From Planctomycetaceae bacterium (GTDB lineage Bacteria > Planctomycetota > Planctomycetia > Pirellulales > Thermoguttaceae), in assembly GCA_031274385.1 (NCBI GenBank), contig JAISQH010000316.1, positions 1 to 7,209 on the forward strand: a stretch of 7,209 nt of DNA, given 5' to 3'. Under the pieces are notes generated by a model. It was not told the origin of the DNA and did no database searches. It was given only the letters and a program-made list of their open reading frames with translations. Made by a program: the position numbers and the translations under genes. Shown here in pieces: positions 1 to 6,426 of the stretch (within the stretch, counting starts at the first letter, position 1; every line of letters begins with the position of its first letter).

Positions 1-17
1 AAATCCAACGATTCGTT

Positions 18-125
18 TTAGGCTTTCGCCAGAAATTAACCGGCAAATTTTTTTGTTTTTATCAAAAGGCTCCATAGCCCAATTCTAACACTTTTGTTGC
101 CGGTTAATTTCTGGCGAAAGCCTAA
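18..125. repeat. 29-bp perfect inverted repeat with a 50-nt loop
   Basis: Bases 18-46 (TTAGGCTTTCGCCAGAAATT...) are the exact reverse complement of 97-125. The 29-bp stem has no mismatch and encloses about 50 AT-rich bases, which contain a small GGCT-CCAT-AGCC hairpin at 68-79. It lies beyond the 3' end of the leftward pyrophosphorylase gene and codes for nothing I can see. It could be a strong hairpin that stops or protects a transcript, or a small non-autonomous mobile repeat (MITE/REP-like). No target-site duplication is evident. Confidence 0.8.
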
Positions 126-231
126 CCACGAAACACACGAAATTTCACGAAAAATACAATTGCTGTAAACCGTTTGTCATAAAAAAGTGATAACAAAAAT
201 TCTTTCGTGTTTTTTTGTGTCTTTCGTGGTT
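124..231. repeat. Imperfect inverted repeat of the AACCACGAAAGACACGAA family
   Basis: Bases 124-152 (AACCACGAAACACACGAAA...) pair with 203-231 (...GTGTCTTTCGTGGTT). Both arms are 29 bases and match at 24 of 29 positions. The left arm overlaps the end of the preceding 29-bp repeat by two bases, so the two structures are butted together. A further copy of the same word, AACCACGAAAGACACGAA on the minus strand, sits at 1744-1761 just upstream of the pyrophosphorylase start. From memory, this word is a common dispersed intergenic repeat in environmental bacterial genomes; its function is unknown to me. Confidence 0.75.
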
Positions 232-260
232 AAAAAAGAGTTTTTAGAAGTTGCCTACAA

Positions 261-288
261 TTTTCCATTTTCAATTTTCCATTTTCAA
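261..288. repeat. 14-bp tandem repeat (TTTTCCATTTTCAA x2) overlapping the stop codon of the upstream gene
   Basis: TTTTCCATTTTCAA occurs twice without change, at 261-274 and 275-288. On the minus strand it reads AATTGAAAATGGAAAATTG, and the TGA stop of the pyrophosphorylase (285-287) lies inside it, so the last residues of that protein and its stop are partly built from repeat sequence. Similar AATTGAAAATTGAAAATT strings follow queE at 4878-4910, which suggests a repeat family that accumulates at gene 3' ends. Confidence 0.8.
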
Positions 289-1739
289 TTAAAATGCGGT
301 GGTGAGCAAAACAAATAGGTTGGGGCTTCGAATCGTGTTCCTTTTGCGATTTTTTGCCCGACACTTTCCGGCGAATCAGCAAAAAGCGGTGAAATTTCAA
401 TCGGTGTTGCTTCATCCACCACTGCTTCGGCTTTGCGCAGCCAATCGGTGTACATTTCGGAAAGATCACGCTTAACGGTTTCCGGTGAATCGGAGGGCGA
501 ACCCGGTGCGTTTTTGAGCGGCGCGTAATGATTCGGCGGGTCAACTTCAACAACAACCGCGTTTTTCGCCGAAGGAAGAAGATCAAAAATAAACCGTTCA
601 AATTTGATGGCATTTTCTTTTTCCGGCTTGATTCGTTCTCCCGTCGCAAGATCAATAAACGGAACTTTTTTTCGGGCAATATGAAATGGCAATGAAGCGG
701 CGATTTTTGAAGTTCGGTCAAGCAGATCGGCGTTGAAAAGATGAACCGCGATACTTCCAGCCCAGATTTTGAGTGAGCCGTCCTGATTGGTTCGACGGGC
801 AACCTCTTCCGGTAAATCGCTGTACTCGATAACGTAAAGCCGACCGTCCACCTCGACGATGTTACCAACCTTGTCGGTGGGAAATCGTTTGCGGATAACC
901 TGACTTGTCAGTTCGGAACCGCTCAAAAGATGATAACCTAAAAATTCCGGCGAACAAATCCGAACCAACGGATTGTCAACCTGATTATAAAACAGATATT
1001 CGATTCCGCGTTGCCGAAGCCGATCCAGAACGGAACTTCCGTCTGTCTTTTTCCGGGTGATGGCGGCGAGCATTCCGCCGTGACCGTCCGGACTCAACGC
1101 CATACCGCCTTTTGAATCCAGCAAAATCCGACCGTTTTCCAATGAAACCGCAGGCATTGTACCTTGACAAAAGATGAAAACATCTTCTTTTTTCAGACCG
1201 AAATAGTTTTTCTGCTCTAAAAAGTCAACTGTTTCGTTGTGAGTTGCCGGACTCGTCATAATGCAGAAAGGAATCGGATAACCGTACCGCAATGAATTGG
1301 CGAGAACTTTTTCAAAATGGATTTGAAACAGCGTTGCCTCACTTACCGGACCAACCGGATACATGCCTTTTGGATGCGGAAAACCAAGCCGGGTTCCCTG
1401 ACCGCCGGCAACAAGAATCGCACCGACTTTTCCCTGATGCAAGACTTCTTGCCCAGCTGAAACCGCCTCCTGAAACGAAACCGGTTTTCGTGATTTGCAC
1501 GGTGTCGGGTCGGTGACGGTTGAGAATTTATAAGCCGGCGGGTCGGTTGCCCGATCCGCTAAAGTCAATGACTCCGCCGGATCGTCCCGATGTTCGTAAA
1601 GATCAGCAACCTGCGCAAAATCCACGAACTCGATTTGTGTTGCCAACTCTTGTTGTTCCAAATCGGAAAGCGATTCCCAAAACGTAAGAAGATGTTCCTG
1701 ACCGTATTGTGTAAGATGTTCAAAAAGTTTGTTTTTCAT
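285..1739 (-). CDS. UDP-N-acetylglucosamine/UDP-N-acetylhexosamine pyrophosphorylase-like protein (UDPGP type 1, UAP family)
   Basis: This is a 484-residue cytoplasmic nucleotidyltransferase expected to make a UDP-aminosugar (UDP-GlcNAc or UDP-GalNAc) from UTP and the sugar 1-phosphate for envelope glycans. The nucleotide-binding loop is LVAGGQGTRLG (109-119) followed by PKG (123-125). The AGGQGTRLG wording is that of eukaryotic UAP1/AGX enzymes, not of UDP-glucose pyrophosphorylases (NGGLGT). Further family marks, in order, are SPDGHGG (216-222), VDNPL (254-258), VEVDGRLYVIEYSDLP (295-310), HIARKKVPFID (353-363), KFERFIFDLLPSAK (379-392) and HYAPLKNAPGSPSDSPET (404-421). The length is close to that of the family. 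Start: ATG at 1739, with no Shine-Dalgarno; four bases separate it from the AACCACGAAAGACACGAA repeat. The lipoprotein gene ends 60 bp upstream on the same strand, so co-transcription is possible. The substrate sugar cannot be fixed from sequence alone. Confidence 0.9.
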   Translation of the reverse strand: MKNKLFEHLTQYGQEHLLTFWESLSDLEQQELATQIEFVDFAQVADLYEHRDDPAESLTLADRATDPPAYKFSTVTDPTPCKSRKPVSFQEAVSAGQEVLHQGKVGAILVAGGQGTRLGFPHPKGMYPVGPVSEATLFQIHFEKVLANSLRYGYPIPFCIMTSPATHNETVDFLEQKNYFGLKKEDVFIFCQGTMPAVSLENGRILLDSKGGMALSPDGHGGMLAAITRKKTDGSSVLDRLRQRGIEYLFYNQVDNPLVRICSPEFLGYHLLSGSELTSQVIRKRFPTDKVGNIVEVDGRLYVIEYSDLPEEVARRTNQDGSLKIWAGSIAVHLFNADLLDRTSKIAASLPFHIARKKVPFIDLATGERIKPEKENAIKFERFIFDLLPSAKNAVVVEVDPPNHYAPLKNAPGSPSDSPETVKRDLSEMYTDWLRKAEAVVDEATPIEISPLFADSPESVGQKIAKGTRFEAPTYLFCSPPHFN

Positions 1740-1743
1740 GGTG

Positions 1744-1761
1744 TTCGTGTCTTTCGTGGTT
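1744..1761 (-). repeat. AACCACGAAAGACACGAA repeat copy abutting a start codon
   Basis: On the minus strand this 18-base word ends four bases before the ATG of the pyrophosphorylase gene. It is the same word as the arms of the inverted repeat at 124-231, so the gene is flanked on both sides by this repeat family. It fills the place where a ribosome binding site would be and contains no GGAGG-like core. Confidence 0.7.
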
Positions 1762-1799
1762 GATCATGATTGCGCTGTCGTATTAAACTCCACTTTTGA

Positions 1800-3824
1800 T
1801 CATAACGGAGTAATCGGTTGAAACTCAGAAGGCGGAACAACAACCGGCGGTTTTGGTATTGGTGGTACTGGCGGTGTTGGCGATTCTGATTGGGGCGGCT
1901 CCGGTATTGGCAACTTGAACTTGGGATGCTCCACTTTAATCGGTTCCGGCTGTGACGGTTCCGGCTGTGACGGTTCTGATTGCGACGCTTTCGGTTGCGG
2001 GGATTCCGGTTTGGGCGGTTCCGGCGACGGAGTTTCTGTTGGCGGAGCGGGAATCGGCAAACCTTTAATGAGTGCTTCCAGATATTTTCGTTGCTGTGCC
2101 GAACGCGGGTCGCTCAGCGGAATAATCGGAATATCGGGAACGATTTGTCCGGCAAAAGTCAAACCAAATAACTTTGAACCAACCATTTCTTCAAGTTTAT
2201 CAGCATCAAATGCCAACGATTCCGGTTTCGTCCACTCAACAGCCTTTTCGGGATTCAACGAAACAAACAACAATGTCGATTGCGGATTTTTTAATTCTTC
2301 CGGTTTCAAATCGGGATTGGCAAAAGGCGTTCCTTCCGAATTGAAGAACTGAATCATTGTTTTAGGCGGTTTAATACCGGACGCGAACGGACGGAAAATC
2401 AAGGGCATTGTTTCGAGAAGCGGTTTATTGGTCGAACTATCCCAAGGTTCGTCCAATTTGAATTGGTTGTAAAGTTCTTCGAGACCGAGCATCGGAAGCA
2501 AAACAACTCGCCAACTCAGAAGGGCTGTCCCGTCCGCAGAACGAATGTCGGAAGGAAACTTTTTGTTCTTTTGATAATAAGCCATAAAGAGTTGTCCCAG
2601 CATAACCATTTGCTCGGCTCGCTGCTGTTGCAGTTGCATTTGCTGGACAGTGGTTTGCTGGTTCCGAATACCGCCTGCTGCGCTTTCCTCGAACTTTTCA
2701 AATTTACTAAGTCGAACATCAACCTGCGATTCCGCAACATTGACCGTAACGGCATTCAACACGGACTTGGCAAATTCAGGCGGAACAGGCAATGACATTT
2801 TGGTGGCTTCGTCCATTGTTGCCAATGTCGTTTGCCCCAAAAGAACCAGACCTTGAACAATTTCACCGATTTCAACCGCTCCCTGAGAATCACGGGAATC
2901 AAAACGAATCGTCAACATGGGCGAACCAACCGGAACTGTAAGATTAACCAACAGCGTTGTTGCCCGAAGATGCTTGACAAGCGATTCATTAAAATTTTGA
3001 GGAACTCCGATTTGGAGCAAAAAACTTTCCAAAAATTGAGGATCAATACTGACACCTTCCAATGACGTTACCAAAATCAAATCATTGGAATCAAGATCAA
3101 GCCGTTTCAACCGGTCAATCGCGGCACTTTTACTTTTTTCCGTTGCCGTGTCTGGGGCGAAAACCGCTTTGATATCCGGTTCCTGACCCTCGACAACAAC
3201 AAGCGTTCGCTCATCAACAAATGTAATGGCAAGACGTTGGGGGATCGCAAGATCGGGCGGCGTCAGATCGTAATATTCGATTTCTCCTGATTGCCGTTTT
3301 TTCGATTCGATATCTTCTTTGGCGTTGCCGAAAATCGAGGTGAACAATTCCTCTTTTGTAATGGGTTTGTCGAAAACAAGAATCGTCGAACGCCGTGAAA
3401 TCAACCGCATTTGCGGAACCGGAACACCGTTTTGTTCCACATTGACCTGAATTTGTGCGGGAAAAGCGGAGGCTTGGACGAATCGGTCAATCTTGATCGG
3501 ATCAAACGGAACTTGCAAAAATTGAGAAATGATTTCGGAAAGAAGCGTTTCATTTCCGGTTCCGATGGGCGATTGGAGAAATCGTTTCGGTTGTCCGGCG
3601 ATAACAAAAATCGGATCAGGCAACAACCAACGTGTTTCCAGATTATTTTCAGTACCGAGTTGTTCGAGCATTTCGGCGGTCGGGTAAGGAACGCTCAAGG
3701 TCTGGACTTGTTCTACCGGTTCCGCTGTAACCGGTTCGGTTTTCTTCTTGCCCTGACAACCGGCAGAAAGAAAACTCAACAGGATCAATGCCAAAAATGG
3801 CAAAAAGAAAAAGCGACTCGACAT
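1800..3824 (-). CDS. Envelope lipoprotein with DUF1559-like domain and proline-rich C-terminal tail
   Basis: This 674-residue protein of unknown function is probably exported and lipid-anchored. I chose ATG 3824 because it opens a compact signal peptide: MSSR, then a hydrophobic stretch from residue 5 to about 20, then LSAGC with the lipid-acceptor Cys at 23 (the -3 Ser makes the lipobox slightly loose). A longer in-frame start, TTG at 3887, would put 21 polar residues before the signal. Residues about 60-380 are a region I do not recognise, apparently alternating strands and helices. A Gln-rich helix (388-404) leads into a region resembling the planctomycete DUF1559 domain: LSWRVVLLPMLGLEELYNQF (436-455), LDEPWDSSTNKPLL (457-470) and VEWTKPESLAFD (529-540). 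The tail from about 590 is Pro/Glu/Ser-rich with SQPEP repeats, suggesting an extended linker or wall-facing spacer. Unlike typical DUF1559 proteins it has no type IV pilin-like N-terminus. A candidate promoter lies at 3906-3914, and the pyrophosphorylase gene follows 60 bp downstream. Confidence 0.82.
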   Translation of the reverse strand: MSSRFFFLPFLALILLSFLSAGCQGKKKTEPVTAEPVEQVQTLSVPYPTAEMLEQLGTENNLETRWLLPDPIFVIAGQPKRFLQSPIGTGNETLLSEIISQFLQVPFDPIKIDRFVQASAFPAQIQVNVEQNGVPVPQMRLISRRSTILVFDKPITKEELFTSIFGNAKEDIESKKRQSGEIEYYDLTPPDLAIPQRLAITFVDERTLVVVEGQEPDIKAVFAPDTATEKSKSAAIDRLKRLDLDSNDLILVTSLEGVSIDPQFLESFLLQIGVPQNFNESLVKHLRATTLLVNLTVPVGSPMLTIRFDSRDSQGAVEIGEIVQGLVLLGQTTLATMDEATKMSLPVPPEFAKSVLNAVTVNVAESQVDVRLSKFEKFEESAAGGIRNQQTTVQQMQLQQQRAEQMVMLGQLFMAYYQKNKKFPSDIRSADGTALLSWRVVLLPMLGLEELYNQFKLDEPWDSSTNKPLLETMPLIFRPFASGIKPPKTMIQFFNSEGTPFANPDLKPEELKNPQSTLLFVSLNPEKAVEWTKPESLAFDADKLEEMVGSKLFGLTFAGQIVPDIPIIPLSDPRSAQQRKYLEALIKGLPIPAPPTETPSPEPPKPESPQPKASQSEPSQPEPSQPEPIKVEHPKFKLPIPEPPQSESPTPPVPPIPKPPVVVPPSEFQPITPL
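1942..1986 (-). repeat. 15-bp in-frame tandem repeat coding SQPEP/SQSEP in the lipoprotein tail
   Basis: On the plus strand GGTTCCGGCTGTGAC stands at 1942-1956 and again, identical, at 1957-1971, followed by a diverged unit GGTTCTGATTGCGAC at 1972-1986. The unit is five codons long and encodes SQPEP, SQPEP and SQSEP (residues 614-628) of the proline-rich tail. Copy-number change here would lengthen or shorten the tail without a frameshift. Confidence 0.85.
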
Positions 3825-3905
3825 AAAATTTGGGGTTTTTAATTTGTTTAATTTTGAAGATTCATTCTCCGTTAATTTCTCGACCAATTGAATTTCCCAT
3901 AGAAT

Positions 3906-3914
3906 ATCATATCA
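3906..3914 (-). promoter_or_regulatory. Candidate extended -10 promoter for the lipoprotein gene
   Basis: On the minus strand this reads TGATATGAT, a TGn extended -10 with TATGAT (five of six to TATAAT). No good -35 hexamer lies 16-18 bases upstream, which an extended -10 can tolerate. A start near 3899 would give a leader of about 75 nt to the ATG at 3824 and would leave the alternative TTG at 3887 only about 12 nt from the 5' end. It assumes a sigma-70-like consensus in this organism. Confidence 0.4.
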
Positions 3915-3919
3915 CCTAA

Positions 3920-3938
3920 GAATAACAAGAGGTTATTC
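3920..3938. promoter_or_regulatory. Possible operator: 7-bp dyad between divergent promoters
   Basis: GAATAAC (3920-3926) and GTTATTC (3932-3938) are perfect inverted halves separated by five bases. The dyad covers the -35 zone of the leftward promoter candidate, where a repressor or activator site might be expected. It is short and AT-rich, so chance is a real alternative. Confidence 0.25.
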
Positions 3939-4021
3939 CCCTTGATAGACTCCATTATTATGAACAAAAGGTTGGATTACTTGCTTTTTTCCTGAAAATT
4001 CTTTTATTGGCAGTTCAAACG

Positions 4022-4030
4022 TGATATAAT
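4022..4030 (+). promoter_or_regulatory. Candidate extended -10 promoter for queE
   Basis: TGATATAAT is a perfect extended -10 (TGn plus TATAAT at 4025-4030). The -35 area at 17 bp (4002-4007, TTTTAT) is poor; TTGGCA at 4007-4012 is better but only 12 bp away. A start near 4037 would give a leader of about 140 nt containing the GGAGG word and all the octamer repeats. The first nine bases mirror the TGATATGAT of the opposite promoter candidate. Confidence 0.5.
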
Positions 4031-4106
4031 TACCAAATCAATTGCGGTACGGTTTATGGTTTTGTTGTTTTGTGGAGGTTACAAAATTAATTTCCGGCGG
4101 TTTTAG

Positions 4107-4162
4107 TTAGTCAGTTAATCAGTTAATCAGTTAGTCAGTTAATTAGTTAATCAGTCAATTAG
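4107..4162 (+). repeat. Octamer tandem repeat (consensus TTARTYAG, 7 units) in the queE leader
   Basis: The units are TTAGTCAG, TTAATCAG, TTAATCAG, TTAGTCAG, TTAATTAG, TTAATCAG and TCAATTAG, an unbroken 8-bp period. A decayed eighth unit starts at 4163. The run ends 17 bases before the queE ATG (4180), so it would form most of the proximal 5' leader. The units form no strong hairpin and contain no Shine-Dalgarno core. Confidence 0.9.
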
Positions 4163-4179
4163 TCAACGATTCGACATTC

Positions 4180-4875
4180 ATGTGGATACTTGAAATCTAC
4201 CAATCGAAACAAGGTGAAGGACTCTGGACGGGACAATACAGTGTTTTTGTTCGGACGCTTGGTTGTGCGCTGCGTTGCCGTTACTGTGACACACCTTACG
4301 CCCGGTCGAACCAAACTGAAACGGAAAATGAAGTCGGTGCCGATCTTTCACCGGAAGAAATTGTAGGGCGTGTTCTTCTTCTGGATTTGCCGCATGTTGT
4401 GATTACCGGCGGCGAACCAATGCAATCGCCGGAAATCGTTGAATTAACCCGGCTTCTCAAAGAGTTCGATTATCAAATTACGATTGAAACATCGGGCATT
4501 GTTGACGTACCTGTTTTGTGTGACCTGATGTCAATTAGCCCAAAACTGAGCAATTCGATTCCATTGGGAACGGAAAGTATCGAACAACACGAACAAAATC
4601 GTTCCAAACCGGAAGTAGTACAAAATCTGATGCACCGGTACAATTATCAACTCAAATTTGTTGTGGACACAACGAACGATCTTTATGAGGTTGAAGAATA
4701 TTTGAGCCGGTTTCGAGGTGTTGTTCCCGAACGGGTTTTATTAATGCCTCAAACGGTTGATGTCAGTACGATGGTAGAAAAAGCATCGTGGATTGTTCCG
4801 TTTTGTGAACAGCACGGCTATCGATATTGCCCGCGAATGCAGATCATTTGGTACGGTAACAAACGAAAAACCTAG
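4180..4875 (+). CDS. queE: 7-carboxy-7-deazaguanine synthase QueE (radical SAM)
   Basis: This 231-residue cytoplasmic radical SAM enzyme converts 6-carboxy-tetrahydropterin to 7-carboxy-7-deazaguanine, the ring-contraction step on the way to preQ0 and queuosine in tRNA. The [4Fe-4S] cluster motif is C29-ALR-C33-RY-C36, a standard CX3CX2C, followed by DTPYA. Also visible are the N-terminal substrate-side QGEG (11-14), the SAM-binding TGGEP (76-80), ETSG (103-106), SISPKLSNS (118-126) and the typical C-terminal CPRMQIIWYGNKRKT (217-231). Length and motif order match the family and nothing essential seems to be missing. Start: ATG 4180, the first in frame, with MWILEIYQSKQGEG as expected for QueE; there is no Shine-Dalgarno. 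QueC, QueD and QueF are not in the window, so the pathway genes are scattered. The ABC ATPase starts 92 bp downstream on the same strand. Confidence 0.95.
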   Translation: MWILEIYQSKQGEGLWTGQYSVFVRTLGCALRCRYCDTPYARSNQTETENEVGADLSPEEIVGRVLLLDLPHVVITGGEPMQSPEIVELTRLLKEFDYQITIETSGIVDVPVLCDLMSISPKLSNSIPLGTESIEQHEQNRSKPEVVQNLMHRYNYQLKFVVDTTNDLYEVEEYLSRFRGVVPERVLLMPQTVDVSTMVEKASWIVPFCEQHGYRYCPRMQIIWYGNKRKT

Positions 4876-4877
4876 TT

Positions 4878-4923
4878 AATTGGCAATTGACAATTGAAAA
4901 TTGAAAATTTTTTTAATTGTCAA
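4878..4923 (+). repeat. AATTG/AAAATTG repeat string with potential stem-loop after queE
   Basis: Directly after the queE stop comes AATTGGCAATTGACAATTG followed by AAAATTG words. TTGACAATTGAAAA (4887-4900) can pair with TTTTTAATTGTCAA (4910-4923), giving about 14 bp with one G-U and a 9-nt loop. A run of seven T (4908-4914) is partly inside the stem and not after it, so this is not a textbook intrinsic terminator, though it may weaken read-through. The wording is related to the minus-strand repeat at 261-288. Confidence 0.6.
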
Positions 4924-4965
4924 CTACTGGCTACTGACTACTGGCTACTGACTACTAACAACTGA
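4924..4965 (+). repeat. Heptamer tandem repeat (CTACTGR) running into the ABC ATPase start
   Basis: Six consecutive 7-bp units are visible: CTACTGG, CTACTGA, CTACTGG, CTACTGA, CTACTAA and CAACTGA. The first four form a perfect 14-bp duplication (4924-4937 and 4938-4951). The ATG of the ABC gene begins at 4968, two bases after the run, so the repeat occupies the whole position of a ribosome binding site. From memory, similar CTACTGACTACTG strings are dispersed in other bacterial genomes. Confidence 0.88.
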
Positions 4966-4967
4966 CA

Positions 4968-6257
<1,290 letters not shown>

Positions 6258-6337
6258 AAATTAAAAAATAAAAATTTTTCTGATTGTTTCGGATTTTGTG
6301 GGAGGTTTACATTTGAAAGGGAACGTCCGATTTTATT

Positions 6338-6406
6338 GTAGGGGCAATCCCTTGCGGTTGCCCCAAATTATCACCGATTCAGGGCGACCGCAAGGGTCGC
6401 CCCTAC
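6338..6406. repeat. GTAGGGGC double-hairpin inverted repeat (REP/MITE-like)
   Basis: The left arm 6338-6364 (GTAGGGGC..CCCTTGCGGTTGCCCC) and the right arm 6382-6406 (GGGCGACCGCAAGGG..GCCCCTAC) are near-perfect reverse complements. Each arm also folds on itself: GGGGCAATC/GGTTGCCCC on the left, and GGGCGACC-GCAAG-GGTCGCCC (8 bp, perfect) on the right. It is much more GC-rich than its surroundings. From memory, this word is a dispersed repeat in many environmental and gut bacteria. A cruciform, a transcription stop for the upstream ABC gene, or a passive mobile repeat are all possible. Confidence 0.85.
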
Positions 6407-6426
6407 GGGTAAATTGTTCCTAATTA

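Larger units (their letters stand above)
3825..4179. other. Divergent intergenic region between the lipoprotein gene and queE
   Basis: This 355-bp AT-rich spacer separates the leftward lipoprotein gene from rightward queE. It holds an extended -10 candidate on each strand (minus 3906-3914, plus 4022-4030), a GAATAAC/GTTATTC dyad between them (3920-3938), a GGAGG-containing word not followed by a start codon (4067-4083) and an octamer tandem repeat (4107-4162). No ORF beyond the alternative TTG start of the lipoprotein is convincing, and I see no tRNA or recognised riboswitch. Confidence 0.7.

Noticed and set aside
1..231. Insertion sequence with terminal inverted repeats
   Set aside because: No transposase frame lies between the arms and no target-site duplication is visible; at most it is a non-autonomous repeat.
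230..868. Minus-strand frame of 212 codons in another frame of the pyrophosphorylase gene
   Set aside because: It overlaps a well-supported gene and its sequence is basic, low-quality shadow protein with no domain.
1915..2352. Plus-strand Gly/Cys/Ser-rich frame (145 codons) over the lipoprotein tail
   Set aside because: The GSGCDG pattern is the antisense of the Pro/Glu/Ser repeats; the lipoprotein frame has the signal peptide and domain motifs.
3411..3842. Plus-strand frame of 143 codons opposite the start of the lipoprotein gene
   Set aside because: Antisense shadow without motifs; the opposite strand has a signal peptide and continuous coding.
3844..3870. Minus-strand five-residue leader peptide frame (ATG AAT CTT CAA AAT TAA) behind GGAG
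   Set aside because: GGAG is only one or two bases from the ATG, too close to act as a ribosome site, and the peptide has no regulatory codon run.
4107..4162. CRISPR array
   Set aside because: The period is 8 bp with no spacers; it is a simple tandem repeat.
4878..4923. Intrinsic terminator after queE
   Set aside because: The stem is AT-rich and the T-run lies inside it, not after it, so I kept it only as a repeat with stem-loop potential.
6313..6423. A 36-codon TTG-start frame with GGAGG seven bases upstream (protein starts MKGNVRFYCRGN)
   Set aside because: It is almost entirely a translation of the GTAGGGGC double hairpin. Such RGNP/GRPQGSPLR-like peptides are a usual artefact of that repeat, so the Shine-Dalgarno is not sufficient support.
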